A stretch of DNA of 14,861 bases, from contig CAYNXB010000068.1 of the NCBI GenBank assembly GCA_964401045.1, positions 1 through 14,861 on the forward strand, read 5' to 3'. The translations under genes and the position numbers were made by a program. Within the stretch, counting starts at the first letter, position 1. Every line of letters starts with the position of its first letter. Below the pieces are notes generated by a model. It saw only the letters and a list, made by a program, of their open reading frames with translations, made no database searches and was not told the DNA's origin. This DNA comes from CAYNXB01 sp964401045. GTDB lineage: Bacteria; Pseudomonadota; Alphaproteobacteria; Sphingomonadales; Sphingomonadaceae. This document shows, piece by piece, positions 1 through 6,636 of this stretch.

Positions 1-49
1 GATCTCGATGCAGCTCGAAGACCTGGTCAAGTCGCTCGGTCACGAGATC
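1..49. other. Inverted 49-bp segment of the phyR receiver domain at the window edge
   Basis: On the plus strand positions 3-49 read, in one open frame, as the beginning of a response-regulator receiver (ISMQLEDLVKSLGHEI). The phyR gene that this sequence continues lies on the minus strand. Flipping 1-49 makes the minus strand read without a break from VLIIEDEPQIS into MQLEDLVKSLGHEI. The segment is bounded by a 7-bp inverted repeat, GATCTCG (1-7) and CGAGATC (43-49), each containing GATC. Such a structure fits a strand-switch chimera at microhomology, a ligation artefact at GATC sites, or a real micro-inversion. The sequence shows the inversion directly; its cause is inference. Confidence 0.85.
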
Positions 50-504
50 TGTGGCTCGTCCTCGATGATCAGCACGCTGGTGCGGGATTCGCGGTCAATC
101 TCGTCGATCGCCTCTTCGACCAGGCGGCTCACGTCGCCTTCCTGCACTTCCATTACTTCGGCTGCCTCCTCGGGCGAGAAATCCTCGACCGTGGTCAACA
201 GAAGCGCCTGGCGGTTGAGCGGAGTGATGCGGCGCAGTCGGCCGCTGGCGGCCATTTCGTGCTCGCCGAGCTGGTCGTTGTCGTCGTCGTTGACGTCGAG
301 ATAAGCGCTCGACCACACTTTGTTGAATGCGCGGTAAAGCGGCACCCGGCCGCCCGCGAGGGACTGCGACAGTTCGTCATCCGCCAGCGCCGCTTCCAGC
401 GTCGCCTGGACGAACGCGTCACCGGTCGACTGCGACCCGGTCAGGGCGCGGGCGTAACGGCGTAAATAGGGAAGCTGAGCTGCAACCTGAGCACCAAGCG
501 ACAT
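40..504 (-). CDS. phyR: General stress response anti-anti-sigma regulator PhyR, broken at the window edge
   Basis: PhyR is the central switch of the alphaproteobacterial general stress response: once phosphorylated, its N-terminal sigma-factor-like domain binds the anti-sigma factor NepR and releases EcfG. The 154 visible residues hold that sigma-like domain (about 1-135, including PYLRRYARALTGSQ and the NRQALLLTTVEDFSPEEAAEVM region resembling sigma region 4). The first strand of the receiver follows (VLIIEDE, acidic pair at 149-150). The frame then meets a TGA at 40-42 because the last 49 bp are inverted; the usual family length is about 260 residues. ATG at 504 is chosen over the upstream start at 591 because GGAGG/AAGGGG precede it and the protein then begins MSLG as other PhyR proteins do. 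An EcfG promoter lies 35 bp upstream. No nepR or ecfG gene is in the window. Confidence 0.92.
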   Translation of the reverse strand: MSLGAQVAAQLPYLRRYARALTGSQSTGDAFVQATLEAALADDELSQSLAGGRVPLYRAFNKVWSSAYLDVNDDDNDQLGEHEMAASGRLRRITPLNRQALLLTTVEDFSPEEAAEVMEVQEGDVSRLVEEAIDEIDRESRTSVLIIEDEPQIS

Positions 505-538
505 GAAACCCCTTTCCCTCCAAAGTGTCCACGCCGAC

Positions 539-563
539 AACGAATTGGCGTCGCGCTGGTTCC
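539..563 (-). promoter_or_regulatory. EcfG-type general stress promoter of phyR
   Basis: On the minus strand GGAAC (563-559) and CGTT (542-539) are separated by exactly 16 bp, a perfect match to the known EcfG consensus GGAAC-N16/17-CGTT. It ends 35 bp upstream of the phyR ATG. It implies that phyR is autoregulated by the sigma factor it releases, as in other alphaproteobacteria. Confidence 0.88.
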
Positions 564-623
564 TAGGCGGAACTGCGCCTCCCCGCAACAACGGCCATTA
601 TATTGTGAAATCAACGGCCTATG

Positions 624-650
624 AAAAAAATGCCCGAAAAAGGGGGCATT
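624..650 (-). terminator. Rho-independent terminator, minus strand, after the response regulator and before phyR
   Basis: On the minus strand AATGCCC (650-644) and GGGCATT (635-629) form a 7-bp stem around an 8-nt loop, followed by a run of T (630-624). It would stop transcription arriving from the response regulator at 846-1280, or attenuate read-through into phyR. The same 3' arm can also pair with 701-692. Confidence 0.65.
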
Positions 651-701
651 AACCAAAAAAAGTTCGCTGCCTTGGGAACCCCCCCTTGTGCCGGGCATTT
701 T
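627..701. repeat. 10-bp perfect inverted repeat competing with the terminator hairpin
   Basis: AAAATGCCCG (627-636) and CGGGCATTTT (692-701) are perfect reverse complements. On the minus-strand RNA the distal arm comes first and could sequester the 3' arm of the 624-650 terminator. That gives two mutually exclusive structures, as in attenuators. Runs of G (642-646) and C (679-685) offer a further alternative pairing. The repeat is seen directly; a regulatory role is inference. Confidence 0.6.
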
Positions 702-760
702 GTCAATGTCACCGCCGAGACCCCCCCTCCCGTCCAAGCGGCTGGTGATACGATCCCGAA

Positions 761-793
761 AGGCCTCCGCTCAGAAGAGCGGAGGCCTTTTTT
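761..793 (+). terminator. Strong rho-independent terminator, plus strand (possibly bidirectional)
   Basis: A 12-bp perfect stem, AGGCCTCCGCTC (761-772) with GAGCGGAGGCCT (777-788), closes an AGAA loop and is followed on the plus strand by six T (788-793). On the minus strand only TTTC follows, so plus is the better orientation, although it may also help end the response regulator transcript. No accepted plus-strand gene lies upstream, so its transcript is unknown. Confidence 0.85.
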
Positions 794-845
794 CTTGGGC
801 GCCAAAAGTGCGCGGTCACGCGCTCCGTAGGCCGGTTCCGTGAAG

Positions 846-1280
846 TTAGAGCGCGGCGCGCAGCTTGCCGAGCAGGCGCGCACCGACGGGTTTGCCGTTT
901 TCCTTGAGCGCCGCGATCAGCGTGGCGGGATTATAAGGCTTGGCGAACACCATCCCCATCCCGGCAATCTCGGGTGGAATGTCCTGCGGCGCGCCGGTCG
1001 AGAACACGATTTGCGTCCTCTTGCCGCCCAACTGGCCGATCAGTTCGGCCAGCGCCCAGCCGTCGTCGCGGTCGGCGAGATGCACATCGATGATCACCAC
1101 ATCGGGCGGGTTACCATCCAGCTCCTGCATCGTCTCCGCGATGCTCGCGCAGCGCAGCACTTCGCGCGCGCCGCCCTCGAGCAGCGCTTCTTCGAGCTCG
1201 AGCGCGATCAACGGCTCATCCTCGACGAGCAGTACGCGGCCGATCTCATTCCTCGATTTCGATGGCTTGCGCCTGCCCAT
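846..1280 (-). CDS. Single-domain response regulator, probable general stress response component
   Basis: This 144-residue protein is a CheY-like receiver with no output domain. Key residues are visible: acidic pair E20-D21 in LLVEDEPLIALELE, phosphoacceptor D65 in VVIIDVHLAD, the switch Ser/Thr in IVFSTG (94-95), and conserved K114 in FAKPY. The IVFSTG and FAKPYN segments resemble the FATGUY single-domain regulators (for example SdrG of sphingomonads) that feed the PhyR system, but the FAT-G-Y motif is not exact (FSTGA). The ATG at 1280 has GAAGGGA at a suitable distance. A perfect EcfG promoter lies 34 bp upstream, and phyR is the next gene downstream on the same strand. It is therefore likely a stress-induced modulator of the phosphorelay; the receiver call is certain, the role is inferred. 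Confidence 0.88.
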   Translation of the reverse strand: MGRRKPSKSRNEIGRVLLVEDEPLIALELEEALLEGGAREVLRCASIAETMQELDGNPPDVVIIDVHLADRDDGWALAELIGQLGGKRTQIVFSTGAPQDIPPEIAGMGMVFAKPYNPATLIAALKENGKPVGARLLGKLRAAL

Positions 1281-1314
1281 CGCGCTCGCAGTCCCTTCAC
1301 CTCAACGCCACGCG

Positions 1315-1339
1315 AACGTCGGTTCGATTCCCAAGTTCC
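1315..1339 (-). promoter_or_regulatory. EcfG-type general stress promoter of the response regulator gene
   Basis: On the minus strand GGAAC (1339-1335) and CGTT (1318-1315) are spaced by exactly 16 bp, a perfect EcfG consensus. It lies 34 bp upstream of the ATG at 1280, in the short gap after the acyltransferase gene. Confidence 0.88.
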
Positions 1340-1388
1340 CACGAACGCGAACTTATCGGGCGAGCCGACGCTATCCCGCGCCCGGCCT

Positions 1389-2546
1389 TTACAACGGCTT
1401 GGAATAGATCGTGTATTCGCGGTTCACTTTGCTGCCGATGGCGTCGGCAATGGCGATCATCCCCTGGTTGTCATCGAGGACCCAGCCGATCTCGCCGCGG
1501 GTCGCGCCGTAGCTCTTCACTGAATTGCGGCGGATGTATTCGATCATCATGAAGGCCAGCTGGCTCGCCAGCCGGGAGTTGTGGTACTTCTTCTTCACCC
1601 CCATCAGCGGCACGCGCATGGTGTTGCATTGCGGGTTGCGCAGCCACCGCAGCATCTTGAGCCAGCCGAACGGGAACAGCTTGCCGCCAATGGCCTTGAT
1701 CGGCTCGTTGGCGTTCGACCAGGTTAGCATGAACGCGACCGGCTCGCCGTCCAGCTCGGCGATCATGTTGAGGTCCTCGCGGATCAGAGGGGTCATCTTC
1801 TTGCCGCCGTACTCGGCCTCGCGGGCCGTGAACGGGACGAACCCCCAGTTGTCCGACCACGCATCGTTGAGGATGTCGATCACGATCGCCGCCTCGCGCG
1901 CGAAGTGCTTGATCTCGACCGGGCGGACGCGGATCTTCGGGTTCTTCTCGCCAGCGGAGACGATCCGCTGCACGATCGGCGGAAAGTCCTTGGTGATGTC
2001 GAGGTCGTAGGTGAGCAATTGCTTCGCCGGAACGTAGCCGGCGCTCTCCATCCAGCCGCGATATGCCGGCTTATGGTGGCCCATCATCACCGTGGGGGAA
2101 TGGTCGTAGCCCTTCACCAGCAAGCCGGGCTCCTCCCACACCGACATGCTGATCGGCGCGAGGACGCGGTCCATCCCCTGGCCGCGCAGCCAATCTTCGG
2201 CCGTGGCGATCAGCGCATGCGCCGTTGCGCCGTCCTCCGCCTCGAGCAGGCCCCATTGCCCGCACCCGGGGCCGAAGCCCTTGTCGGCCGGCTGCGTCAA
2301 GGCGAGCTCGTCGATGTGCGCCGAGATGCGGCCGACAACCCTGTCGCCGCGGCGAGCGAGAAAGAACTGGTGCCGGGCGTGATCGAAGAACGGGTTCTTC
2401 CCCGGGGTGAGCAGCTCGACCATTTCACCGCGCAGCTGCGGTACCCAGTTCGGATCGTCCTCGTTGAGGCGATAGTGGATGTCGACGAAGGCATTGAAAT
2501 CCTTCTTGCCGTCCACCGGGGTGATACTTATCTCGCCTTGGCTCAC
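1389..2546 (-). CDS. GNAT-fold acyltransferase-like protein, candidate bacterial ceramide synthase
   Basis: The 385-residue cytosolic protein resembles the large GNAT-like family often annotated as dATP pyrophosphohydrolase or YghO-like N-acetyltransferase. An N-terminal part (about 1-190) contains FFLARRGDRVVGRISAHID, a typical GNAT strand-turn-strand. A C-terminal part (about 200-385) contains MIAELDGEPVAFMLTW and the SRLASQLAFMMIEYIRRN helix. From memory, the Caulobacter ceramide synthase bCerS (CC_1154) belongs to this family; sphingomonads need such an enzyme, which acylates the long-chain base of sphingolipids. The start is a GTG with GAAGGG upstream. The divergent neighbour is a fatty acid desaturase, which supports a lipid role. 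The substrate cannot be fixed from sequence alone; another amine acyltransferase role is possible. Confidence 0.7.
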   Translation of the reverse strand: MSQGEISITPVDGKKDFNAFVDIHYRLNEDDPNWVPQLRGEMVELLTPGKNPFFDHARHQFFLARRGDRVVGRISAHIDELALTQPADKGFGPGCGQWGLLEAEDGATAHALIATAEDWLRGQGMDRVLAPISMSVWEEPGLLVKGYDHSPTVMMGHHKPAYRGWMESAGYVPAKQLLTYDLDITKDFPPIVQRIVSAGEKNPKIRVRPVEIKHFAREAAIVIDILNDAWSDNWGFVPFTAREAEYGGKKMTPLIREDLNMIAELDGEPVAFMLTWSNANEPIKAIGGKLFPFGWLKMLRWLRNPQCNTMRVPLMGVKKKYHNSRLASQLAFMMIEYIRRNSVKSYGATRGEIGWVLDDNQGMIAIADAIGSKVNREYTIYSKPL

Positions 2547-2672
2547 GCGCTCGCCCTTCGTTCAGACAGGGTTCGGCCAGACTGTGGTGCTGGCAACTTG
2601 TCAAGGCAGCCTTTGCGGCAGATGCGGCGGATGGTAACCTGTCTCCATTAGCGGACATTTCGGAACGTACTG

Positions 2673-3761
2673 ATGAATTTCGCCAAGACAATCGATGTGC
2701 CGGCAGCGCCGCCGAGCACGAAGGGCGCTGCGCGCAAGCTCAAGGTGCCGGACGATATGGCGATGATGCGCGCCGCCAAGGAATTGACCAGCGACATCGC
2801 CGAGGCGCGGGCGGCCGTCTACTGGACTGACCTGCTGCTTTCGGCGGGCCTGGGTTACGCCGCGCTGGCCGGCGCGATCCTGCTGGGAAGCCCGCTTCTC
2901 GCGGTGGCTGCGGGCGTGATCGCGGTGCTGCTGCTGTACCGCGCGATGCTGTTCATCCACGAGCTCACCCACATCCATCGCAACGCGCTGCCGGGCTTCC
3001 GCACGACGTGGAATCTGCTGGTCGGCATTCCGATGCTCACCCCGTCTTTCATGTACGAAGGGGTGCACACGCTGCACCACGCGCGCACGCGCTACGGCAC
3101 CTCGGAGGACCCCGAGTACCTGCCGCTGGCGCTGATGAAGTGGTGGTCGCTGCCGTCGTTCATCCTGATCTCGCTGCTGGCCCCGCCGGCGCTGCTGATC
3201 CGCTTCGCAGTGCTCAACCCGATCGGGCTGGTCATCCCAGCGGTGCGCAAGCTGGTATGGGAGCGGTTCTCGGCGCTGGCGATAAACCCCGATTTCCGCC
3301 GCCGCCCGCCCGAAGGCGAGCTCAGGGGCCGCGTGCTATACCAGGAGATCGGCGGCACGCTGTGGTCGTTCATGCTTATCGCCAGCGTGTTTGCGCTTGG
3401 CTGGCGCCCGCTGCTGATCGCGCTGGCGGTGTTTGCCGCGGTTGCCGTGCTCAACCAGTTGCGCACGCTCGTCGCGCACCTGTGGGAGAACGATGGTGAG
3501 GCGATGACGGTGACCGGGCAGTACCTGGATTCGGTCAACGTCCCCCCGCCGTCGCCGCTCGCCGAGCTGTGGGCGCCAGTGGGGCTGCGCTATCATGCGC
3601 TGCATCACCTGATGCCGAGCATGCCCTATCACTCGCTGGGCGAGGCGCATCGACGCCTGCGCGCCCATCTGGGGGCGGAATCGACCTTCGAGAAAGCCAA
3701 CCATCCGGGGATGGTGGCGCTCGTCGCACGCATCGCGCGGAGCACGATGCGGTCGCGCTGA
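2673..3761 (+). CDS. Membrane fatty acid desaturase family protein
   Basis: This integral membrane di-iron enzyme of the fatty acid desaturase family would introduce a double bond or hydroxyl into an acyl chain. The 362 residues show the three histidine boxes: HELTH (96-100), HTLHH (132-136) and HALHH (308-312), plus H269 in VAHLWEND. Hydrophobic segments lie at about 50-95, 160-200 and 225-260. The ATG at 2673 has only a weak GGAA upstream. The gene diverges from the GNAT-like acyltransferase with 126 bp between the start codons. Candidate substrates are membrane phospholipid acyl chains, the ceramide long-chain base or its acyl chain. A carotenoid-modifying enzyme is less likely but not excluded. 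The family call is firm; the substrate is unknown. Confidence 0.9.
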   Translation: MNFAKTIDVPAAPPSTKGAARKLKVPDDMAMMRAAKELTSDIAEARAAVYWTDLLLSAGLGYAALAGAILLGSPLLAVAAGVIAVLLLYRAMLFIHELTHIHRNALPGFRTTWNLLVGIPMLTPSFMYEGVHTLHHARTRYGTSEDPEYLPLALMKWWSLPSFILISLLAPPALLIRFAVLNPIGLVIPAVRKLVWERFSALAINPDFRRRPPEGELRGRVLYQEIGGTLWSFMLIASVFALGWRPLLIALAVFAAVAVLNQLRTLVAHLWENDGEAMTVTGQYLDSVNVPPPSPLAELWAPVGLRYHALHHLMPSMPYHSLGEAHRRLRAHLGAESTFEKANHPGMVALVARIARSTMRSR

Positions 3762-3790
3762 CTTTCTAGACGCGCAAACCAGATGCGCCA

Positions 3791-3828
3791 AAGGAAACGG
3801 CCCTCCCGCCGGGTGGCGGAAGGGCCGT
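3791..3828 (-). terminator. Terminator of the small lipoprotein gene (minus strand)
   Basis: The arms 3797-3810 and 3815-3828 form a nearly perfect 14-bp GC-rich stem with a 4-nt loop. On the minus strand they are followed by TTTCCTTT (3796-3789 region). It lies 25 bp beyond the stop of the lipoprotein gene; no T run follows on the plus strand, so the desaturase is served poorly, if at all. Confidence 0.75.
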
Positions 3829-3852
3829 CCTGAATTCGGCGAATGCCGTCGA

Positions 3853-4086
3853 TTACATCGAAGGCGATTCGGTCGCAGCCGGCGAAGCAGCAGCGTCCGC
3901 AGCCGCGTCAGTCGCAGTCGCGTCGGCAGCAGCATCGGTCGCGGCGTCGGTCGGAACGGCGAGTTCGTCAGCAGCCGGGGTCTCGGTCTCGACGACGGTT
4001 TCGTCGGCGGCCGGTTCGCTCGAGTTGCATGCGCTCAGCGCGAGCGCAGCAGCGCCGGCGACAGCGGTCAGAATAAGCTTCTTCAT
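3853..4086 (-). CDS. Small Ala/Asp/Thr-rich acidic lipoprotein
   Basis: The 77-residue product begins with a short lipoprotein signal (MKKLILTAVAGAAALALSAC) whose lipobox LSAC predicts a lipidated Cys20. The mature part is acidic and low-complexity, made of Ala, Asp, Glu and Thr with irregular DAAADA/DAAADAAA repeats, and shows no known domain. The ATG at 4086 has AAGGAG upstream and is preferred over an earlier in-frame start at 4299 that would run into lptG. A terminator follows the stop. The signal resembles that of the lipoprotein at 12887-13177. The function is unknown; such short lipoproteins may be envelope spacers or stress-related surface proteins. Confidence 0.85.
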   Translation of the reverse strand: MKKLILTAVAGAAALALSACNSSEPAADETVVETETPAADELAVPTDAATDAAADATATDAAADAAASPAATESPSM

Positions 4087-4210
4087 TGCCCATTTCTCCT
4101 TACATGGCGCCGCAAGACTCGTCATGCGGCAGCCGGCTCCCTGAATAGGCTCGAACATGCGCAAAGCAAGCCCTATTTCCGCCACATTCTCCGGATGAGG
4201 ATGGACGCCG

Positions 4211-5335
4211 CTATTCCTCGGTTCGGACGAGAACCGTCTCCCCCACGAGCAGGAACAGCAGGAAGGGGGCCCATGCGGCGAGTAACGGCGGATAGCCACC
4301 GAAATTGCCCATAGCCAGCGCGGCGTTATCGACGACGAAATAGGCGAAGCCGAGCGACATCCCGATCACCGCGCGCACGAACAACTGCCCCGATCGGGCA
4401 AGGCCAAATGCGGCGACTGCGCCCAGCAGCGGCATCAGGAACGCCGCCAGCGGGCCCGAGATCTTGTGCCACCACTTGCCTTTCAGCTCGTTGGTGCGCC
4501 GCCCGGCTGCGTCGAGTTCCCTGATCGACTGCGAGAGCGCGCCGAGGCTTTGCCCGTCCGCGTCGACGCTGCTGATCGCTACCTGATCGGGCGTGAGCGT
4601 CGGGGCGACGACGAGCGGCTTCAGCGGCACGGTCTCAGCGGTTTGCACGTCGAACCGCACTGGATTTTCGAGCCGCCAACCAGGGTTGGCGTATGTGGCG
4701 CTTGTGGCGCGTACTTGCTGGCCGATCATGTCATGGGCGTCGCGCTCGTAGAACGTCACCCCGGTCATGCGCATCGTCTTGCCGTGGCCGGTGAGGGTCG
4801 CGGCGGCGATGATATTGTGGCCGTCGGTGACGTAGACGTTGCTGCGGACACCCGAGACCTTGGGGACCTTGCCGTAATCGACCGCCTGCCAGGCGTTGAG
4901 CGCGGAGTTGGAGCGCGTCACCACCCGCTCGTTGAAGCCGAAGCTCACCACCGAAACCGCGAGCGCGGTGAGCAGCAGCGGGGCGAGGATCTGGTGCGCC
5001 GAGAGCCCTGCGGCCTTCATTGCGATCACTTCGCTGTGCTGGTTGAGCGTGGCCAGGGTGATGATCGTCGCCAGCAGCACCGAATAGGGCAGGAACCGCG
5101 CCAAAAGCTGCGGCGCGCGCAGCCCTATGTAAGTCCACAGATCGCTTTCGCTGTTGCCTGCTACGGCGAGGATCTTGCCGCTTTCCGAGAGCAAGTCCAG
5201 CATCTGCAGCACCAGCACCAGCATCAGCAGCACCGCGAGAATGCGCACGATGAACACCTTGGCGAGGTAGACTGTCAGCGTCCGCGACGGGAAGAAGTCG
5301 AGCCGCGCCACCGAGGGCAGGAAATCAAGCCGCAT
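4211..5335 (-). CDS. lptG: LPS export ABC transporter permease LptG
   Basis: LptG is one of the two inner-membrane permeases of the LptB2FG complex that extracts lipopolysaccharide and passes it to LptC. The 374 residues show the YjgP/YjgQ layout: three N-terminal membrane segments (about 27-50, 72-100, 108-132), a periplasmic jelly-roll region (about 135-285, with GVTFYERDAHDMIGQQVRATSATY), and three C-terminal segments (about 290-370). The coupling-helix region HSEVIAMKAAGLSAHQIL, which contacts LptB, is visible. The ATG overlaps the end of lptF by 11 bp, indicating translational coupling. It is called LptG rather than LptF from its second position and from NSALNAWQ and the C-terminal LAMGNFGGYPPLLAAW region. 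Confidence 0.93.
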   Translation of the reverse strand: MRLDFLPSVARLDFFPSRTLTVYLAKVFIVRILAVLLMLVLVLQMLDLLSESGKILAVAGNSESDLWTYIGLRAPQLLARFLPYSVLLATIITLATLNQHSEVIAMKAAGLSAHQILAPLLLTALAVSVVSFGFNERVVTRSNSALNAWQAVDYGKVPKVSGVRSNVYVTDGHNIIAAATLTGHGKTMRMTGVTFYERDAHDMIGQQVRATSATYANPGWRLENPVRFDVQTAETVPLKPLVVAPTLTPDQVAISSVDADGQSLGALSQSIRELDAAGRRTNELKGKWWHKISGPLAAFLMPLLGAVAAFGLARSGQLFVRAVIGMSLGFAYFVVDNAALAMGNFGGYPPLLAAWAPFLLFLLVGETVLVRTEE

Positions 5336-6557
5336 CGGCGCTCACCGGTTGCATGGTGGGGGTTCGGTCACGCCGGCGCCACAACGCCTTCAGCTTGCGC
5401 GCCAGTTTGGCGTAGACGTTCTCGAGCGCACCGATCGCCTGCCCGCCGGGAATGTACGCGACGCGCCAGTACATCCAGAAGATCAGCAGTGAGAACAGCG
5501 CGAAGGGACCCCACAAGGCGAGAAACGGGTCGACCCGGCCAAGCGCGGCGATCGATTCCCCGTATTGGTTGATCTTGTGATAGGCGACCACCATCACGAT
5601 CGAGACGAATACCCCCAACGCCGAGCTCGATCGCTTGGGCGGGATCGCCAGCGCCACCGCCAGCAGGGGCAGCAGCAGCATCATCACCACCTCGACGATG
5701 CGGAAGTTGAAGTTGGCCTGGCTTTCATCGCGCACTTTCTTGCTCGCCTCTGGCCCCCAGCCGATGCGCAGCAACTCGGGCAGCACGAACTCCCGGCCCT
5801 CCGCGACGCCCCGCCGACGGAAGGCCTCGACCGCCGGCAGGTCGATCGGCAAGTCGTGCTGGGTGAAGCTCAGCACCCGCGGGGGAGTACCGGGCTTGTC
5901 CTGCACGATCGTTCCATCGGTCAGGCGCAGGATGATCGTGTCGGTCCGGTCCGGGCTGGCGAGGAAGCGACCCTCGCGCGCGGAGATCGACAGGAGCTGT
6001 CCCTTGCTATCGACGAAGCGGGCGAAGATGCCGCCGAGCTCGCGGCCCTCGTCGCGGCTTTCCTCGATGCGGAGCGCCATGCGGTCCTTGAGCGTGGTGA
6101 ACTCGCCGACCTTGATCGAGGCGCCGAGCGCGCCCGTCTGCAGCTCGTATTCCATCCGCTCATAATAGTAGCGGGACAGCGGCGCGAGGTAGCCGACGAT
6201 CACGAGATTGAGCGCCGCGAGCGCCAGTGTGAGCAGGTAGGGCACCCGCAGCAGCCGGGTGTAGCTCCAGCCCGTGGCGCGCAGCACGTCGAGCTCGCTC
6301 GAGGTCGCGAGATTGCGGAACGCGAGCAGGATGCCGAGCATCAGCCCGAGCGGGATCGCCAGGCTCGCGTATTCGGGCAGCAGGTTGACCAGCATCTTGA
6401 ACACCACGCCAATCGGCCCGCCTTCGGTGGCGACAAAGTCGAACAGCCGCAGCATCTTGTCGAGGATCAGCAGCGAGGCGGCGATCACGAACACCGCCAG
6501 CATCGGCACCAGAGTCAGGCGCAGGATATAACGGTCGGTGGCGGTAATGAATCGCAA
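5325..6557 (-). CDS. lptF: LPS export ABC transporter permease LptF
   Basis: LptF is the partner permease of LptG in lipopolysaccharide export. The 410 residues begin with TDRYILRLTLVPMLAVFVIAA, the usual amphipathic start and first membrane segment. Further segments lie near 48-75 and 100-125, a periplasmic beta region spans about 130-275, and three segments end the fold (about 285-375) before a basic cytosolic tail (KLARKLKALWRRRDR). The coupling helix ATSSELDVLRATGWSYTRLL is well conserved. The start is a TTG at 6557 without a clear ribosome-binding site; it was kept because the next ATG (6503) would cut the first membrane segment. It follows clpS by 79 bp on the same strand and overlaps lptG. 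Confidence 0.93.
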   Translation of the reverse strand: MRFITATDRYILRLTLVPMLAVFVIAASLLILDKMLRLFDFVATEGGPIGVVFKMLVNLLPEYASLAIPLGLMLGILLAFRNLATSSELDVLRATGWSYTRLLRVPYLLTLALAALNLVIVGYLAPLSRYYYERMEYELQTGALGASIKVGEFTTLKDRMALRIEESRDEGRELGGIFARFVDSKGQLLSISAREGRFLASPDRTDTIILRLTDGTIVQDKPGTPPRVLSFTQHDLPIDLPAVEAFRRRGVAEGREFVLPELLRIGWGPEASKKVRDESQANFNFRIVEVVMMLLLPLLAVALAIPPKRSSSALGVFVSIVMVVAYHKINQYGESIAALGRVDPFLALWGPFALFSLLIFWMYWRVAYIPGGQAIGALENVYAKLARKLKALWRRRDRTPTMQPVSADAA

Positions 6558-6636
6558 GGGTGCATGGGCCGTGATTGCTGGCCGGCGCCTATAGCGCGGG
6601 TGGCCGTTCAGGTCATGCGCGTAATGCGCGGGCGTT

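Larger units (their letters stand above)
505..845. other. 341-bp intergenic region between the two response regulators
   Basis: This gap holds no convincing gene. It contains the phyR EcfG promoter (539-563), a perfect minus-strand TATAAT (602-597, no good -35 box seen) that could be a second phyR promoter, a minus-strand terminator hairpin (624-650), an alternative 10-bp long-range pairing (627-636 with 692-701), and a strong plus-strand terminator (761-793). It is rich in homopolymers (two A7 runs and two C7 runs), unlike the surrounding coding DNA. A 69-codon plus-strand frame at 621-830 runs through the terminator hairpin and was not accepted as a gene. Confidence 0.7.

Noticed and set aside
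505..591. N-terminal extension of phyR to a start at 591
   Set aside because: It would include the EcfG promoter in the coding region, while ATG 504 has a good ribosome-binding site and the expected MSLG start.
621..830. 69-codon plus-strand frame in the gap between the two response regulators
   Set aside because: It runs through the strong terminator hairpin at 761-793, has low-complexity start sequence, and has no good ribosome-binding site; the segment is better explained as structured RNA.
2656..2690. GGAAC upstream of the desaturase as an EcfG promoter
   Set aside because: No CGTT or close relative follows at 16-17 bp, and the -10 would fall inside the coding region.
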